Below, one piece after another: positions 28,001 through 43,000 of a DNA stretch of 64,000 nucleotides. Made by a program: the position numbers and the translations under genes. Source of the stretch: Siphlonurus alternatus. Taxonomy: Eukaryota; Arthropoda; Insecta; Ephemeroptera; Siphlonuridae. The stretch is from contig OX463781.1 in the NCBI GenBank assembly GCA_949825025.1, positions 45,520,317 to 45,584,316 of the forward strand, in the 5' to 3' direction. The notes beneath the pieces were generated by a model. That model did not search any database and was not told the DNA's origin. It saw only the letters and a list, made by a program, of their open reading frames with translations. The first letter of the stretch is position 1. The number at the start of each line of letters is the position of its first letter.

Positions 28001-31000
28001 ATGTTCTTTTTTTAAAGTCAGAAATACATAATTATCAAAATACATTATTAAATGATTAAAGCAAAACCGATGTTATTTTGGTTTTCCATTGTGCATATAT
28101 ATGAACAAGATAATATACATGCAGTCTCTTTAAACTCCCAGTGCATTATTAATTACGCAATGAATCATTATAACAGTCAAGTCAAATGAAACACTATTAA
28201 TTTACTTTTCTCATTAACTACTTATATTTTAAACATTAATTTACACCGATGTACATTATAACGCAAAAAAATAATGATTTGTTTGATAAAAGTTTGTTTA
28301 ATTAGCCAACTAGAAGAAGATATTATACCAATGAAAAATATCACCACAACTTGGCTGTATTTCCTCCTCTCTTTCAGTCTAAATTGCCTTCAACGTTGTC
28401 ATCATCGTCTAAATAATTTAATACCACTGATAACTAAGAGACTGGAGAACATGACGCTTGTTCTTTTAATATTATTTTGAATAGAGCATTTAATTTTACA
28501 TCTGCTGGTTATTTTGTAATATCTCTATGCCAAGATATTTTTTTTTAATACTGAAAGTTGGCACCACATGCTTTCTCATTCCTATTTTTCTTTGTTTTTT
28601 TAATCTACAACCTTATAATAATATGTTATGTAATGTTTATTTTTTATATAATGTGAAAAATATGTTTTTCGAATTTATTTTTTAAAAGATATTATATTTA
28701 ACCATGAATATAATAAAACAATAAACATATATCGTGCAGGTATTAATTTTTATCACATTTTTTCATATTTATTATTAATTATCAAGTATATCAACATAAC
28801 AAAAATATTGTATAAATGGATAGAGCATACAAAATTATTGATGGTCTGATTTAAAAAAATTGAATCCGGGAAGTATTTTTTAAAAATTATTAAAAATTCA
28901 GTTTTAAAAACCACTTCCCTTTTTACTAAGCTAAGTTAAGCTTAGTTAAGCCTGCATGGTGCCATCGGAAAGTGTATTTTAAATACTTTTTTTTTTCTTT
29001 TCAAAAAACAATTCTTGAGCTCTGTATAAAGAACCTAAAAAAATCAAGGTAACTTTGTATCTAGCTTTATGCAGTAAAAATATTTTATGTCGGTACTCCA
29101 TTTGCTGCAAGAATTTGTAAGAAACATACATACTGACAAGCTAGCGGCGACGTGATACTGATAAATAACTAGCGGTGACTCACCTCATCGTGCATCTGCC
29201 GCGAGAGGTCCTCGAGTTGTCTTCGTGCGTTCTCCAGACTCTTGCGCTCCACGTGATCGTGCGGCGTGTGTGCCAGCAGCTCGTGCAGCGTGATGATGTA
29301 ACGCGGCACCTGCACACGTGCTCAGTTAATGGAGAATGCGTGATCACTTTGTAATGTGTGACATAATACATTTACTGAATTATTGTCCAGAAACGTGAAG
29401 ATATACCGCGGAACCTGTACACGTGATCAGTTTATGGAGAACGCGTGCTTAGCTAATAGAGCTTAGTGCTTAGCATGATGCATTCTGAGGCTTAATATAC
29501 GTGAATACTTAATTCGTGGCTGCTAAAACTATTGAGCAAAGATCAGCAGTAATCGTATCTGCAAACTACGACGTCTGGTAGTATAAATTTGTAACGGACC
29601 AGGTTATAACTGATGGTGAAAATTTTCAATGCCATATTAAATTTTGCTTCTAAACTTGAAATAAAATTAATTTAACTCTCCTTTAGGCTGGAGATTAAGC
29701 AATGGGGATAAAAGCAATAAATCAAATGCTGAAATTACAATTTTGGATTAGGTTTTATAATAAGAAGATAATGTATTATAAAATGCACAATTTTTTGGAT
29801 AATAAATTATCAAATATTTTAATTAATTGTTACAATGAATATGGAATGTTCTTAAGTGTGCAATTTGCATTAATCTAGTACATATCGAGGGGGACTTATA
29901 AACCATTGCGACTAGAGGTGAAACCAGATAAGTTTTATAATTGTTAAAGTCATCTCGAGTGCATCGCATTGCTGTAAGTAATATCACATCAAAATTATTT
30001 TCATAATATGTAACAATTGGATCTTTTTTAAAGAGACAGATTAAATCTAATGTACTAAATGTATTTAAAATTATATAACTAATGCATGCAGAGGTAAAGT
30101 AGCCCGTTTCAATTATTTTAGATTCATTTCAAAATGTTAGTGGAGCAGCTTTAGGGAAATTTTAATATCTAAATTTCAGAAAATATTAAAAAAGAACAAA
30201 TAAACTAAACCTTTATGTAATTATAAACGAAAGAAATTAATATTCTTTGTTAAAGCTTTTTTTTTTGTACAAAATATTAAAATCTTTTTATTGCAAAGCT
30301 AACATTTTAAATGCTTAAGTTCAAAAAAAAAATATATATATATATATATAATAAAGAATACTAAATTGTCTTCTTGTGAGATTAATAAATAAATATTTTA
30401 CTTGAATTTGAATTACTAAAAAATTAAATAAATTATAATTTAATTCATTGTAATACAACAATTCCTATTAAAATATATCTTTAAAATAATTCATAAAGTG
30501 TAGAGTTGGATCTTTCACGACATGATAAAGATTGTCGTTAATTTTGCAATGAGATTTCTATCAGCGTACATGCCAGCGAAGAGGCGGTGCTGCTTTCATC
30601 GAAATTATTCCTGGGGGAATTGTGGGTGGATTTGCCACAGAAGAGAATGTCCTCTCACGTCCTGTCCGACTAATTAATCAACGCCACAACTCTAAGCTCG
30701 CAAACCTTTGGCTCGACTGCTGGCCACCTAACTTTGTGTGCAACTAATGAAGGCGATACGTTTCACCGAGCATCAGATGGGATTTTCAACGACAAAAGTT
30801 TCCATCTACCAGCGAGGTGCTTTAGGGACGCAATGACGAATAAATTTCTACTCTAGCTAAAAAAAAAAAAAACTGGAATAAAAACAGAACTAATGAAATT
30901 CTATCTGCGAAACTCGTTTTTCTAAATGCACCTCTGTGGATAACTTGTTTACCTCATGACGACACACAAAAAAAAAATATAGGTTAAAGGTTATAACATC

Positions 31001-34000
31001 GAATAAATTGGTTTAAAAAGGGAGCAATCATGGTAACAAGAGAGTGAATGGAATGTAAAGAGTATCATTTCAATACAGCAATATAAAGAAACAATTTTAC
31101 AAAAGGTTAAAGTTTATTACGTCAATGCATAAATTGGAGTTTGGTACCAGTTCAGAATTTACAAATCATTATATATATATACAAAAATATGTGAGCTGTT
31201 ATAAATGGCAACAATTATTCATTCAATGCAAAATAACTGCAATTTATTTACATTATTCACAAATCAAATATTTAATATGCCTGCAGAATAAAAATAATAT
31301 CCATATATTTTTGTTACATTACTTTTTTTGTTAGTATGATTTTAGGGACAGAGTATGAATTTCTACGAGAGAGTATATTGATTGAAATACTCATATATAG
31401 CATGTGACATTACAATTTGTGATGTTTTAATTTGTTTAAGGTCAAACACGCACTAAAATATGTAAATTTCATTATTATTATTAATGCTTTCATGTGATTT
31501 AATCACAATTAATAAAATTTTATGAGTAATGAAGTTTCAATTAACCACTACAACATGTAATGAGAAATTATATTTTCAAAAATATATTTTGGATCAATAA
31601 TATTCTTGAAAATTCCTTTAGATTAGAATGTTCTATCAAGTGTCAAGCCATAACAAAATCTATAGTGCAATATGCAGAAACTACAGAAGGATAATCTTCA
31701 ATGTGTCCTCAATTATATTGTTATTTATTTCTTATTTCTTACTTATAGTCTCCTAAAAGAAAATGTACAGTCTATAGTTTGTATGCAACATAAATGTTTA
31801 TCGAGTACGAATACACAATTTACATCTTTGGACACCACAAACTTTACTCCTACCTTTTTGTAGGTGATTTACCACGCAGTCTATAAAGGCATAGTGAATC
31901 AAAACTGTTTTGATAGACTGGGTGCTTTTTTTACATCTTCGAAATTTGCAAATCTGTATTTCTCTATTTATTAAAGTTGCAGCTTTAGCAAATGAGGCAG
32001 GAGTAAAATTCGTGCTGCCCAGAGGCTGTTTGATCATATGATCATTAAATATTATTATGAATTTCTGTAATAACATTTTAGCACACGCATGTTACTAACC
32101 TGATGCATGGGGTAGGTGAGGAAGGTCTCCAGGGACCTACCCTGACAGGCCGGTTTGTTCTCCAGTCGGGCCAACAGCGCGGCGAAGGGCGGTGTCTGCT
32201 TGCACTCCGTGAGGACCTGAAGGCTGTAGTGATGATTCCTCACGTACTCTTGGTAGATACTCAACATGGGCAGCAGCATGTCGAACAAGTCTCCTGGAAA
32301 CAGGGCAGCACTCACCAGCACACGAGCACACGGAAGGTTATGCCTACTCTCTACACCCAAGCCCCCTATATCCCATATACTGCTACACTGCTGCTTGATG
32401 TCGTTGTTGCTAACCACTCCAACCATCTTAAACATGCAATATTAATTGTCAGGTGTCGATCCAGAAAAAAATATAAGGTGAAAAAAAGTGGCCTCACATG
32501 AGGTAAATGTTAATAAAACATTGTAGTTAGGAAATACTTAAATAAAAAATTCTCTCCGACCCACCCCCTTGGATCCACACCTGTTTATCATAAAGATGGA
32601 TATTAATATAATGTCACTGGTATCTCTGGAAAATAAAATAATCATTATTATATCCCAGGAATCAGCAATATAAAAATTTCACTCTCCTTGAAAATATAAG
32701 TTCAGAACTTTAATTATATATAAATCAATACAGACGTTTTTTACCACCTGTATTACGTAACAGATATAATGAAGTATGTAGATATGTTTTCATTATAAAA
32801 CTTAATATTTGTTTTGCACCTTTGGTAAAAAATAACGAACTTTCAAGGAGAATTCATGTCTCTGAAGATATAATCTAAAGAGAAAATTTTTATTAAAGAT
32901 ATTGCTCTACTTTCACGCTACTTTTCTACATTTTTTTTTCTACTTTATTTGTAAAACTTGCCTTCAATTTTAAAAATAATGTTTTAAATTAAGAGACCTC
33001 ATCATTTTTGTCTTGATGTTTTCCAGCATTACAGAAAAAAAAGAGGCATTTTTTTCTGTGGTAGTTGACATCAATTGGATTCTGTTTATCAATATAAACA
33101 TTGATTTGATTTGATAAAAGAAATATGAGAAGAAAAAAAAAGGTTTTTTAAATGTAGCTATAAAACTTCCTCTGGGTAAATAAAAGCTAAAAGTTACATG
33201 TTTAAAATGACGTAAACCTATTTTATATATTACAGACTTAGTATTACGGAGCAACCGTTTATTATTACCTTGTTTAAAATGCTTTACAATTTTTTTTTAA
33301 TGTAAAAACGTAAACAAAAAGAACATAACCGCACTATAATGTAAAGCAGAATTGTTAATTGCTTCAGCCTGTGTCATTTCTATACTAATAAACGTTGCTT
33401 ATTTTTTTTTAGTGGTTAAAAAATTTATTACTTGCAAATTTTTTTATTATAAACTTTATGATTTATTTTTATAATTATTTTTAACTTCATTTTAAAAAAA
33501 GGCTCAATTTAGCTATCTACTATGCATAGAAAATTTATAAAATTGTGTCAATTAAATTATCATTTTCAAATTGTAAAAATTATTTTGTATCATGCAACTG
33601 AAATAATATATTATAATATAATTTTCTGATGATAATGAAGTAATGCATACAAATCATTACATTGTTTGCTTTTTATGCTTATTTATTAAAAAGGTACTAA
33701 GTAGATTGAACCATAACATAGAATTCTCCAGTTCCATCACTGAGGGTTCAATTAAATTTTTATCGGGCGTTGCTTTGTATTAATATGTAACGCTTACAAG
33801 GGTTCAGTTTGCTACTCGGACATTCATCATTCATAGCCCGGGGTAAGCGGCGAATGCGGTCGACGGTAATTACGCATTAATCACCCCCCCCCCCCTTCCT
33901 TCCTTCCCCTGTTGTGCAATCACAGCAGAGCACGCCATTAAATCACGAGCAACCCTTTCTAGTAAGGTCAAATACATCTACTAATAAATTCAAACATTAA

Positions 34001-37000
34001 TAATGTAATGTCGTTTTACCCTATAATACACTCAGTGTAGAGAATAAACTTTATAACTTGTTTAAATATTATGAAATCTATGTTTAAAATTCGTATCACT
34101 TAATAGCTTGTACCGGTACTTTTACGATGTATAACATAATATATTCAATTTTTTTTTTATTGATAATTTTTACTATCAGTATATCATATAAATGAGGTCC
34201 CGTATGGAAAACAAGGTTTTTACAATCAAAGCATTTTTTTCATAGTCGTTATTAGCTTATCACTTGTCAGGCGATTAAGAAACTAATCCGTACGCTACGT
34301 ATATTTTGAGGAGAGACACATAAAGCACATTTACTAATTTTGTGTCGTGACAATAACATGTCACGTGACGTCACGGCACGGTACATACCTAAAACGAGGG
34401 TGGGCCAGCTCTCCATACGCGAGGTGAGGCCCTTGAGGAAGATTTGGTGTAGGAAGAGGACCGTCTCGCTGTTCAGGAAGATCGAGTTGACATCCTCGTG
34501 CGAGCATGGAGGCTTCTTGGAGCTAGCAGCCATCCGGAATGGCCGCAGGAAACAGGACACTAGCACTTCCATCTGTTCCATGTACTCTTCCTCGGCCTCC
34601 ACCATCCGAAACACCAGACTGGAACAAGAAATCTCTGTCAGTATGCGCGCGCACCGAAACCTTATTGGAAATTCTTTAATGACCATTACAACTGAGGTTT
34701 CCACGTTTCTTTAGCTAAACTTTCTATAATTTACGGTGGGTGTATATAATTAAATTTCATTATATTGAACTAAAACTTCAATTTTAGGAACTGAAATCAC
34801 ACATGTTCAATTTGTTTAACTACGAATTTTGTATTCAATCTGAATAACAATAGAGTATTGACCTCAAAAATTTTTATTGCAGAAATGGATAGAGCGTGCA
34901 AAGTTATGCTACCCTGATTTTTTTCAGATTTTTTAGAGCCCGGGAACTATTTTTAAAAAATTATTGAATGTCCTTTTTGTGACGTCACGCGGCGGCAAGT
35001 CCTATCTTTTTCTTAAGGAGCGGCGTCTCGTGACGTCACAAAAATAACTTTCAATAATTTTTTAAAAATAATTCCCGGGCTCTAAAAAATCTGAAAAAAA
35101 TCAGGGTAGTATAACTTTGCACGCTCTATCCATTTCTGCAATAAAAAATTTTGTGGTCAATACTCTATTATTCAAGTACATATCTTAATACGCAATTTTT
35201 TCGTGTATGAACCTGCCATATTCAGTGCAAACATAACAAGTAGTAAAATGAATAATTGAATTAAAAATTATACAAAACTTTAACTTATTTTAAAAGTTTT
35301 TTTGTTTAGTTTTAAAATACTTGTTTAATAATTTATTAAACATTTTCTCATTAAATTTGACGATAAAAAGTAAGTAAAATCGATTTAGTTATTTCAACAT
35401 AATTTTTTTCTCTCTTATTAAAAATTCAACGAGAAGACGCTCACAGGGTATTATTAATTACGGCGATGGCTTGCTTACTTTGTGTCGCATGTAAGCTCGC
35501 TGCCTTTCTCGCATTTGCTGGAATACATTGATGAAGTTTGCTCGCTCGAATAACTCGCTTTTCAGTAATTTTGCTAATTGGACAAACTTTTTTTTATTAT
35601 TATTATTATGACATACGTATCCAACTTTATATACATACATAACAGTACTCAAATTATATATGAGTACTTTGTATATGGATATACAACCACTCACACAAGG
35701 TTAATAAACAAATAGAGTCGCGCATATTGTGCACGGTATGTACATGAATGCGGTACGTACAATACTTAAATATGAATTAAAATGTAATGTGATTTAAATA
35801 TTTCATATTTATTTTATCGCTTAATTATTAATTAAAATTTAACATATTTTCATTTATCTATATATTTGTAGGACCTCACAGGTTTCATATAGCAATTGAT
35901 GACTCAAAAAGACTAAAAAGACAATAATAAAAATTGTCTTTTTTTAAAAAAAAAATCTATTGAATAACATTTTTATTTAAGTTAAATCTAAATTATAATG
36001 GAATGCGTCTTCAGTTAACTTTATAGAAATTTACCTGCCTTACCTGCATTCTAGTTTCGTGCCTCGGAGTGATTTCTAGCTAGCTTGACAAACAATAAAA
36101 GCCATGCAGCGATCGCAAATCCTGAACGTCAATAAATAATTCATCATAACGTCAATATTTAATAGTTTAGCAGTAAAAAATCTGTAAATGTCATATCGTA
36201 AAAAATGTTTTTCAGGTAGCTTTTTATTAGTTATCATAAATAATAAAGATAAATGTTTTAATAATTTTAATGTCCTTTAAAAATTGAATATGTGTTTGTT
36301 TTTATTAAAAAAAAAAATAAAATTATAAAAAACGTTTTGCAAATTATTAGATACAAAATATAAATCCTTAGCATATTATATAGACTAGCTTTTGCTGTTT
36401 TATTTCATTAATTACTAACTAAATAGCTTCATGAAATGTCTTATTAAACGATATACCCTTACGAGGTGATTCAGTTAATTAAAAGCTTAAATAATTTACA
36501 CGATAGTTTACTGACCTGTTGCGTTTGCGCATGCTCTCGGCGTGCGGTGACTTGATATACTCTTCTACAATCTGCTTCCATCGTCTACGACACAGCCACC
36601 CTCGGAAGAAACTCTGCACCTTCTTGATTTTCCTCAGCTCGTCCGCCTCGTGCATGGGCCCCGCGAAGCTCGTCTGCTTCACGGGCACCGGCCGCCACTC
36701 CCTCTTGAGCGCGCACAGCTGAAAACGTCAGATCACCTTCACATGACTGCACTGGTGCTCCTTTCTCAGGGTAAAACAATCAGGGTAGGTCCGCTAATGC
36801 TGTCATGGAAGAAGGAAGAGTTGCAAAGACTCAAGCAGAGATCCAGCACTGGAAATAAAGGATTCATCAAACGTTTAAATTATATACTTTGCTTATCAAA
36901 AAATCATGTGTTTTGAGAAAATTCCAGACAAAAAATGTAGCCAATTCATATAGTCCATTACCAAGGAACGTTATAATACCTGCAGGATGACTACGCTTTT

Positions 37001-40000
37001 CACTCTTGAAATTTAACGTTAAACAGTGCTCATTGGTTTTTATTTGGTGTAATAAGAGTAAATAATTGTGATGCGACGCGAACACTGATTCATTCAATAA
37101 CAAAAATCCTTACTAAGATCTCTGCTTTTACCTTTTAAAGTTCTCATACTTTTCACGGTACTTTCAGAACTGACGCTGGAGTGAGATAGGCACATTTACG
37201 GAACTACTGTGTACCCTATGTGGCAAGTTGTGGTCTGGAAAACGTGCTTTCCAGTTTAAAGGCAACTAGCACTGGAAGACTATATTATATAACATGCATG
37301 AATCCATTGAATATTCAGTCCTTATTATTTAGCGTTCACCGAAATGGTACATATGTTGATAAAACTACATATTTAAGAATTACTTGATAAATAGTTTACA
37401 TCTATTATTATATAGAAAATATTTATGGGGGGGGGGGGGGGCTTTTAAGAATCACTTTAGTCTCGATCTTTATCCCGAATCAAGTACAGTCTTTCAAACG
37501 TTAGAATACCCCTGTCAATCATCTTCGGCGTAGTGATTTGTATTCTTCCGACCCATGTTGCCAACAAAATACAAAAAAATAGTTCTTTCACTAGAAAAAT
37601 AAAGTAGCTGAAAATAAATCAAAGACACTCGATACCTGTTGCATAATAATTGCTAAATTATTGAAACTTCTTTGCAATATTATCTGTCTCGACTTATGTG
37701 AAAATCTTCGTAAAATATGAACATATATTTCTCTCCACTAGCTCTATTGAAAATTTTTTAGTGTTGGCTGCCATTTTTTACAGCTGTTGCAGTTGATTGA
37801 CAGGTCATCCATGAACTATTTTTCATGGGTATTCTAACGTTTGAAAGACTGTATACTAAAAATATGGTGCTAAACCAGAGGTTAAACATATATGGTACTA
37901 AAAAATATGGAGGCTCTAACGGTACTAAGCAATACTAACTTAAAGCACTAATTTAGCCCAAATTTTTAGTACGAATTTTAGCTCCTGGTTTAGCACTATA
38001 TTTAGTACTTGATTTAACTCGTGGAAAAATCAAGGTTTAGGTGGAGCTTTAGTGCTTTTGAATGCCCCCCAATCATTGAACACTACTATACATGGTAAAT
38101 TAAGTTTTTTTTATCAAATAAATATTTTTAAATCGAAGGAGGCTGAAATTTACTAACCGATAGATAAGTTCTAATAACCACGTCATAATATATAGAACAG
38201 TCCAGTTACGGTAAATTTAAATAATTATTTGAAATTATAAGTGAATAAAGTAAATAAAAAAAATATATAAAATTAGAATGCAGTTTTACCATCAATGATA
38301 TTTGGTGCATTACTTTTAAAATAATAAATACATTTTGACACACTATTTTGCTAGATTTTTGCATTAAAGTTCACTCAGGAAAATAATCATTTAATAAAGA
38401 AATAATACGTTAAAAATAAATAAGAAATCTACAAGGAAATTACTATATATGTAGTTTACTTGTAATGAATGAAAACAAAGAAAGGTGTAAAATTTTAAGA
38501 GGGAAAAATCATGAAAACAGTAACGGTATTAATGCTAAAAAAAAAAATGTGTGTGTTTCTGTATTGAATTTTATTGTATTGAGTGTTTATAAAAACAGAA
38601 CTATCATTAAATTGTCAAGCACCCTCCATTCGAACATTGCATGGACTGCATTGCCCGACAACTATCTCACTATACACAAAACAACAAAACGCAAGACGTT
38701 GCCAGGCAATTTCGTTCAACTGACTACGTTTATTAAAGCCACGCTTGCCTGTTTTCCTGTACTAGGAAGAGCGAAAAGATCACTCAGTGAAATAGATCGA
38801 CTTGACGAGACGGCTTGATGAACGTCAATCTAAACAAAATCACAAAGGAATTGTATATAAAAATCTAAATTATAGTAATTAATCATTATAATGTTATTAT
38901 TTTAAGCACTGATTAACTTAGGGGGAAGTTTAAGTTTCTTGGAAGAAAAAAAAAATCAAAAAATTTTAATTACAATATTTACGTTTAAAAAATTAAAACA
39001 GAGTTAATTATTTTGATTACTTGAGAGATGCTTGTTTGGTTTAAATGTTTAGTTGTATGCTGTAAATTTAATCTTTAAAATATTCTGAACAATTAAATAA
39101 CTAGTTTATAAAAGATTGAAATTGAAATCATTGTTAAAAATGTATGTGTAGGCATGTATATATATATACAACTAATTTACTATATTTATTTGTATAAAAA
39201 AGAAAAAAAAATGTTTGCAGCCTTTTGAAAAAAGAATGCTTTTATTTAATTAAAAATCTGGGTAAAATTTTAAATAATTTCAATTAATTATTATATACAA
39301 TACAGCATTAATTTACTAATTATAATTTAGTAATAAAACCATATTAATAATAATTTAATTAACTTAAAATTTAAGTAAAACTCTCCCACTTCCACTTATA
39401 TTAATAAATATATTAATTTATCACTTTTTAATGTGTTGGAAATCTGAAATTGAATTTTGTGTCCCTAGCAATTATTGACTAACCAAGAGAGGAGCCTAGT
39501 ATTAAGAGTAGTATGACTATATATGCTGCAATGACAGATTATGATATTCATGAAAAATTATACATGAACAAGGTAACTCAGATTTTTGTGAGTTTAGGAA
39601 TAATATAATATTTAATAAAAAAAAGTAATTAATTGCATAATTTTAAAACTCAAATGAACAAAAAATAGCTTCCTTTCGTTAAAAACTTGAGACGGTGACG
39701 TCATGATAATGTTTTTAACGTTGAATCGAAGGCTCGAACCCCCTTCTCCCCCTCCCTGAAAATATCAATCTTGATCACCGTAAAAAGGAATAATATAAAA
39801 TCCAATATATTACTTGCGGAGTCTGGCACATGTAAGCACACCATCTGTTTATTAGAGGATGAACTCCACTCACTTCAAACTCTATGTGCTCCTTTTCAAC
39901 GATCACGATCGACATTCAGAGTGACATTAATATTGCTTAATGAATTTACAGAATATTCATCACCCGTGACTATAATACAGTGCCCCCGAATTGAATTTAT

Positions 40001-43000
40001 TGATGTGTGTGCCAAGCAATTCTGTGGTCCACATTTAACTTGGTTTTCATCGTGTTTCAGTCATTGGTATTTAGAAATTTACTGGCCGAGCGTTTCTGAC
40101 GAAAACCAAGTTAAATATGAACTCCCGGACGCTCATGACGTCACCTCTGCCCGCAGCTTCTTGATCTCCGAGGCGAGCTCCTCGCACTGCTGCGTGTACT
40201 GCCACTTGGCGGTCTTCTCGCTCTCGACAATCTGCAGAAGGTGCAGGTGTTTCTGCTCCAGCTCCTCCTTCTGCAGCAGCAACTTGTTGAAACTGGAACA
40301 GAAATAAGTACAGCATATATATCACAACTTAAAGGCATACAGGCCTCAAATTGCAAATTAGATAGTCACCAAGTGGGTTTAGAGTAAATAATCAACATTC
40401 GCATCATTTTTTTCCATGCGTGATGCATCCGTGCGAAGTCGCAGTTCAAAGTAAGAAATTTAGTCCTTGATGACGTCATGAAGTCCTTGATGACGTCACA
40501 ACTCAATGCTAATCGGTGCCAGCTGTGAGTTGTGACGCCAGCAAGGACTTTCTTTGTAGCGCGACTTCGCACAGTCGCACCGCGCGCATGTAAAAATAAT
40601 ACGAATGTTGATTATAAACTCGAGCAACACTTTATGTCTGTCTAATTTGTAATTTGAGGCCTGTATCCCTTTAATGTTTAAACTAGAACAAAAATCCGTG
40701 ACGTAATCATAGAACAAAACGGGAATATATGACAATCTATAGTGACGTATCGAGATACAAAACAGAAACGACAAGGGTCACTTTTAAAATACATGTACCA
40801 AGGTTTATAAAGAAAATAGTTAAATTATCAGATATTACAAGTTCAAATTTTTATTTCAACCATAAGCTGTAATTATCTTGTTTAGGTTTTATATCTTATG
40901 CTCTCAACTGCTAGAAACTTCTGCTAAATGCACCCATCAGATGAACGATAAACACATTGAGTTCGCCTCCTGTTGCTGACACGTATAGTAATTAAGTCAC
41001 GCAACGCTTGCAGCGATTACTACTAATTATTATGGAAGTAAATTACGACATGCAGAGAAAAAGTATATTATTGTATTGATTTTATATCAAGTTTACGTCT
41101 AATAATAATCAATATATAATAATTATTTTCATATATAACATACTGATTATAAATTGTATATTTATCGATCAATATGTTGGCTAACAAATGTCATTTGATG
41201 AATAACATGTGATGCAAAACGTCAGAACTAATTTTACAAATATTTATATTTGGAAAATATTTCACCCTAGAAGTTCGCAATGCGCTATTTAAAAGTCCTT
41301 TAATAAATATTATTAAATCACATGCATCAAAAAAAATTTGATTAACCAAATTGCAATATTGCTTAAACTTTTTTTTTAATTTATATTATCTGTACAATGA
41401 TGAACCAACTAAAAGAGTAGCAGCAGATTCAAATTAAGATATTTCTCACATAGAGGTTACAGTGTATGCATACGTTTTTTTTTTCCTGTATAAAATATAA
41501 AATAAACTAATGATTTTTTTTTCTTTTAATATACAAACCTTGATAAAGACTCTTGAACTCGCTTTAACTTTAATAAAACTAAAAAAGTTTCATCATAAAA
41601 TATGACAAAATAAATATAACAAACAATATTCGAAGAAAAAATTTTATGATTGAATTCTTATTCACATTTTTAATGATAAAATGATCTACGCGTTTATCTC
41701 TTCATCAGAAATCGTACAATATTCCAAACATATTTTAAATTGTAATATCAAATAGATTATTTCAATAACGATCAAAATAATATGTGAAGCTTTTTAATAT
41801 AAGTTTAACGATCAATTTATTTTAATAACGCAGCATTTTTATCGCAAAATATCCATTTTAATCCAAATGTACATTATATTTTGAGCTAATCAAATTTGCA
41901 TCCATGACAAATGCCAAGGACGAGATCTTAAGTTAGTGATTATCATCACACAGGTGCTAGCAGGTGCAAGGTGGATATCGACTAGCTCTGGGACAGCAGC
42001 TGCCGAGCTCCAACTGCTACATAAGCAATGAGAACCTCTCGTTGCCTGCACAATTGCCGCCGCCGCCGCCATCGCATGCATATTTTACATCTCGGCGAAA
42101 CACAGCTCTCTGTTCGCCGCACTCGCTTCTCGTTGAACCCCCAACTCAACATGTGCTGACGTCAGAAAGAAGCGAACATTCCTTTTAATAATCACTAATT
42201 ACTTGCCATTATTTAAGAGCTTTGTTACGTACTTGATTATCAGTTTCATGACCCTAAAAAAAAAATCTAATAATTTCATAACTTAACGATTACTTACTTT
42301 TTTTTTCAAACAAGCTGAAACATAATATTTATAAATTATGAACGTGTTATAACAATAAAATATCTACTTGCGTCCTTTTGCTACAGAGAGAGTATCTTAA
42401 CTAAATATAACACTGAGATAAAGTTACAAAGTAAACTTCATGACCTATATTTTTATATGATGCACCACATCGGGAGTTTAATGATTTTTCCTGAAAAAAT
42501 CATTAAACTTTCAAGCTTTTCATTCCTGAAAAGCTTGAAAGATTTTTATCCTACGTGTAAATTTTATTTCTTCGTTGTTGAAATGAAGCTGCAGATCGAA
42601 ACGTTTTGAGCGTTTAATTGGCGTGGTCTGGGCAATCGTGCAATAAAGCTAATGACTACAGTGAGCAGCCATTATAGCTTACTGAGCGCGCGATGCCGCA
42701 GCAACTGTAATTGCATGGACATTCAAGACCTGAACGTCGTCTGAACCACCACAAGAGCGTCTTCCAGATCGAGTCAAATAATTATAAATTTAGACTTAAA
42801 TTGTACAGAAAAATTGTCATATTTTATGAAGAACTTACCCACAGAGACAACCTGCAGGAAATTATTTATTTCATATTTGGATACAACCTCGAGTTATGTT
42901 TTATATAATTGTTTCGATTTTTTTAGATTTTCTTTTGACCCTTTAGTACTCTGAAAATCGTGCTGCAAAAAACTGAAACGTCATAGGCAAAGAAATATTT

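Larger units (their letters stand above)
36719..40144 (-). other. RasGRF intron 2 with a nested MITE
   Basis: 3.4 kb. It holds a MITE-in-MITE (37427-38070) and a hairpin (40033-40117) next to exon 2. A less AT-rich patch at about 38615-38825 is unassigned. TGACGTCA occurs at 39696-39703 and at 40136-40143, the latter overlapping exon 2's donor. Confidence 0.75.

Noticed and set aside
39771..40307. Plus-strand open frame of 178 codons
   Set aside because: It runs antisense through RasGRF exon 2 and has Cys/Ser-rich composition expected from the complement of Glu/Lys/Gln coiled-coil codons. No recognisable domain.
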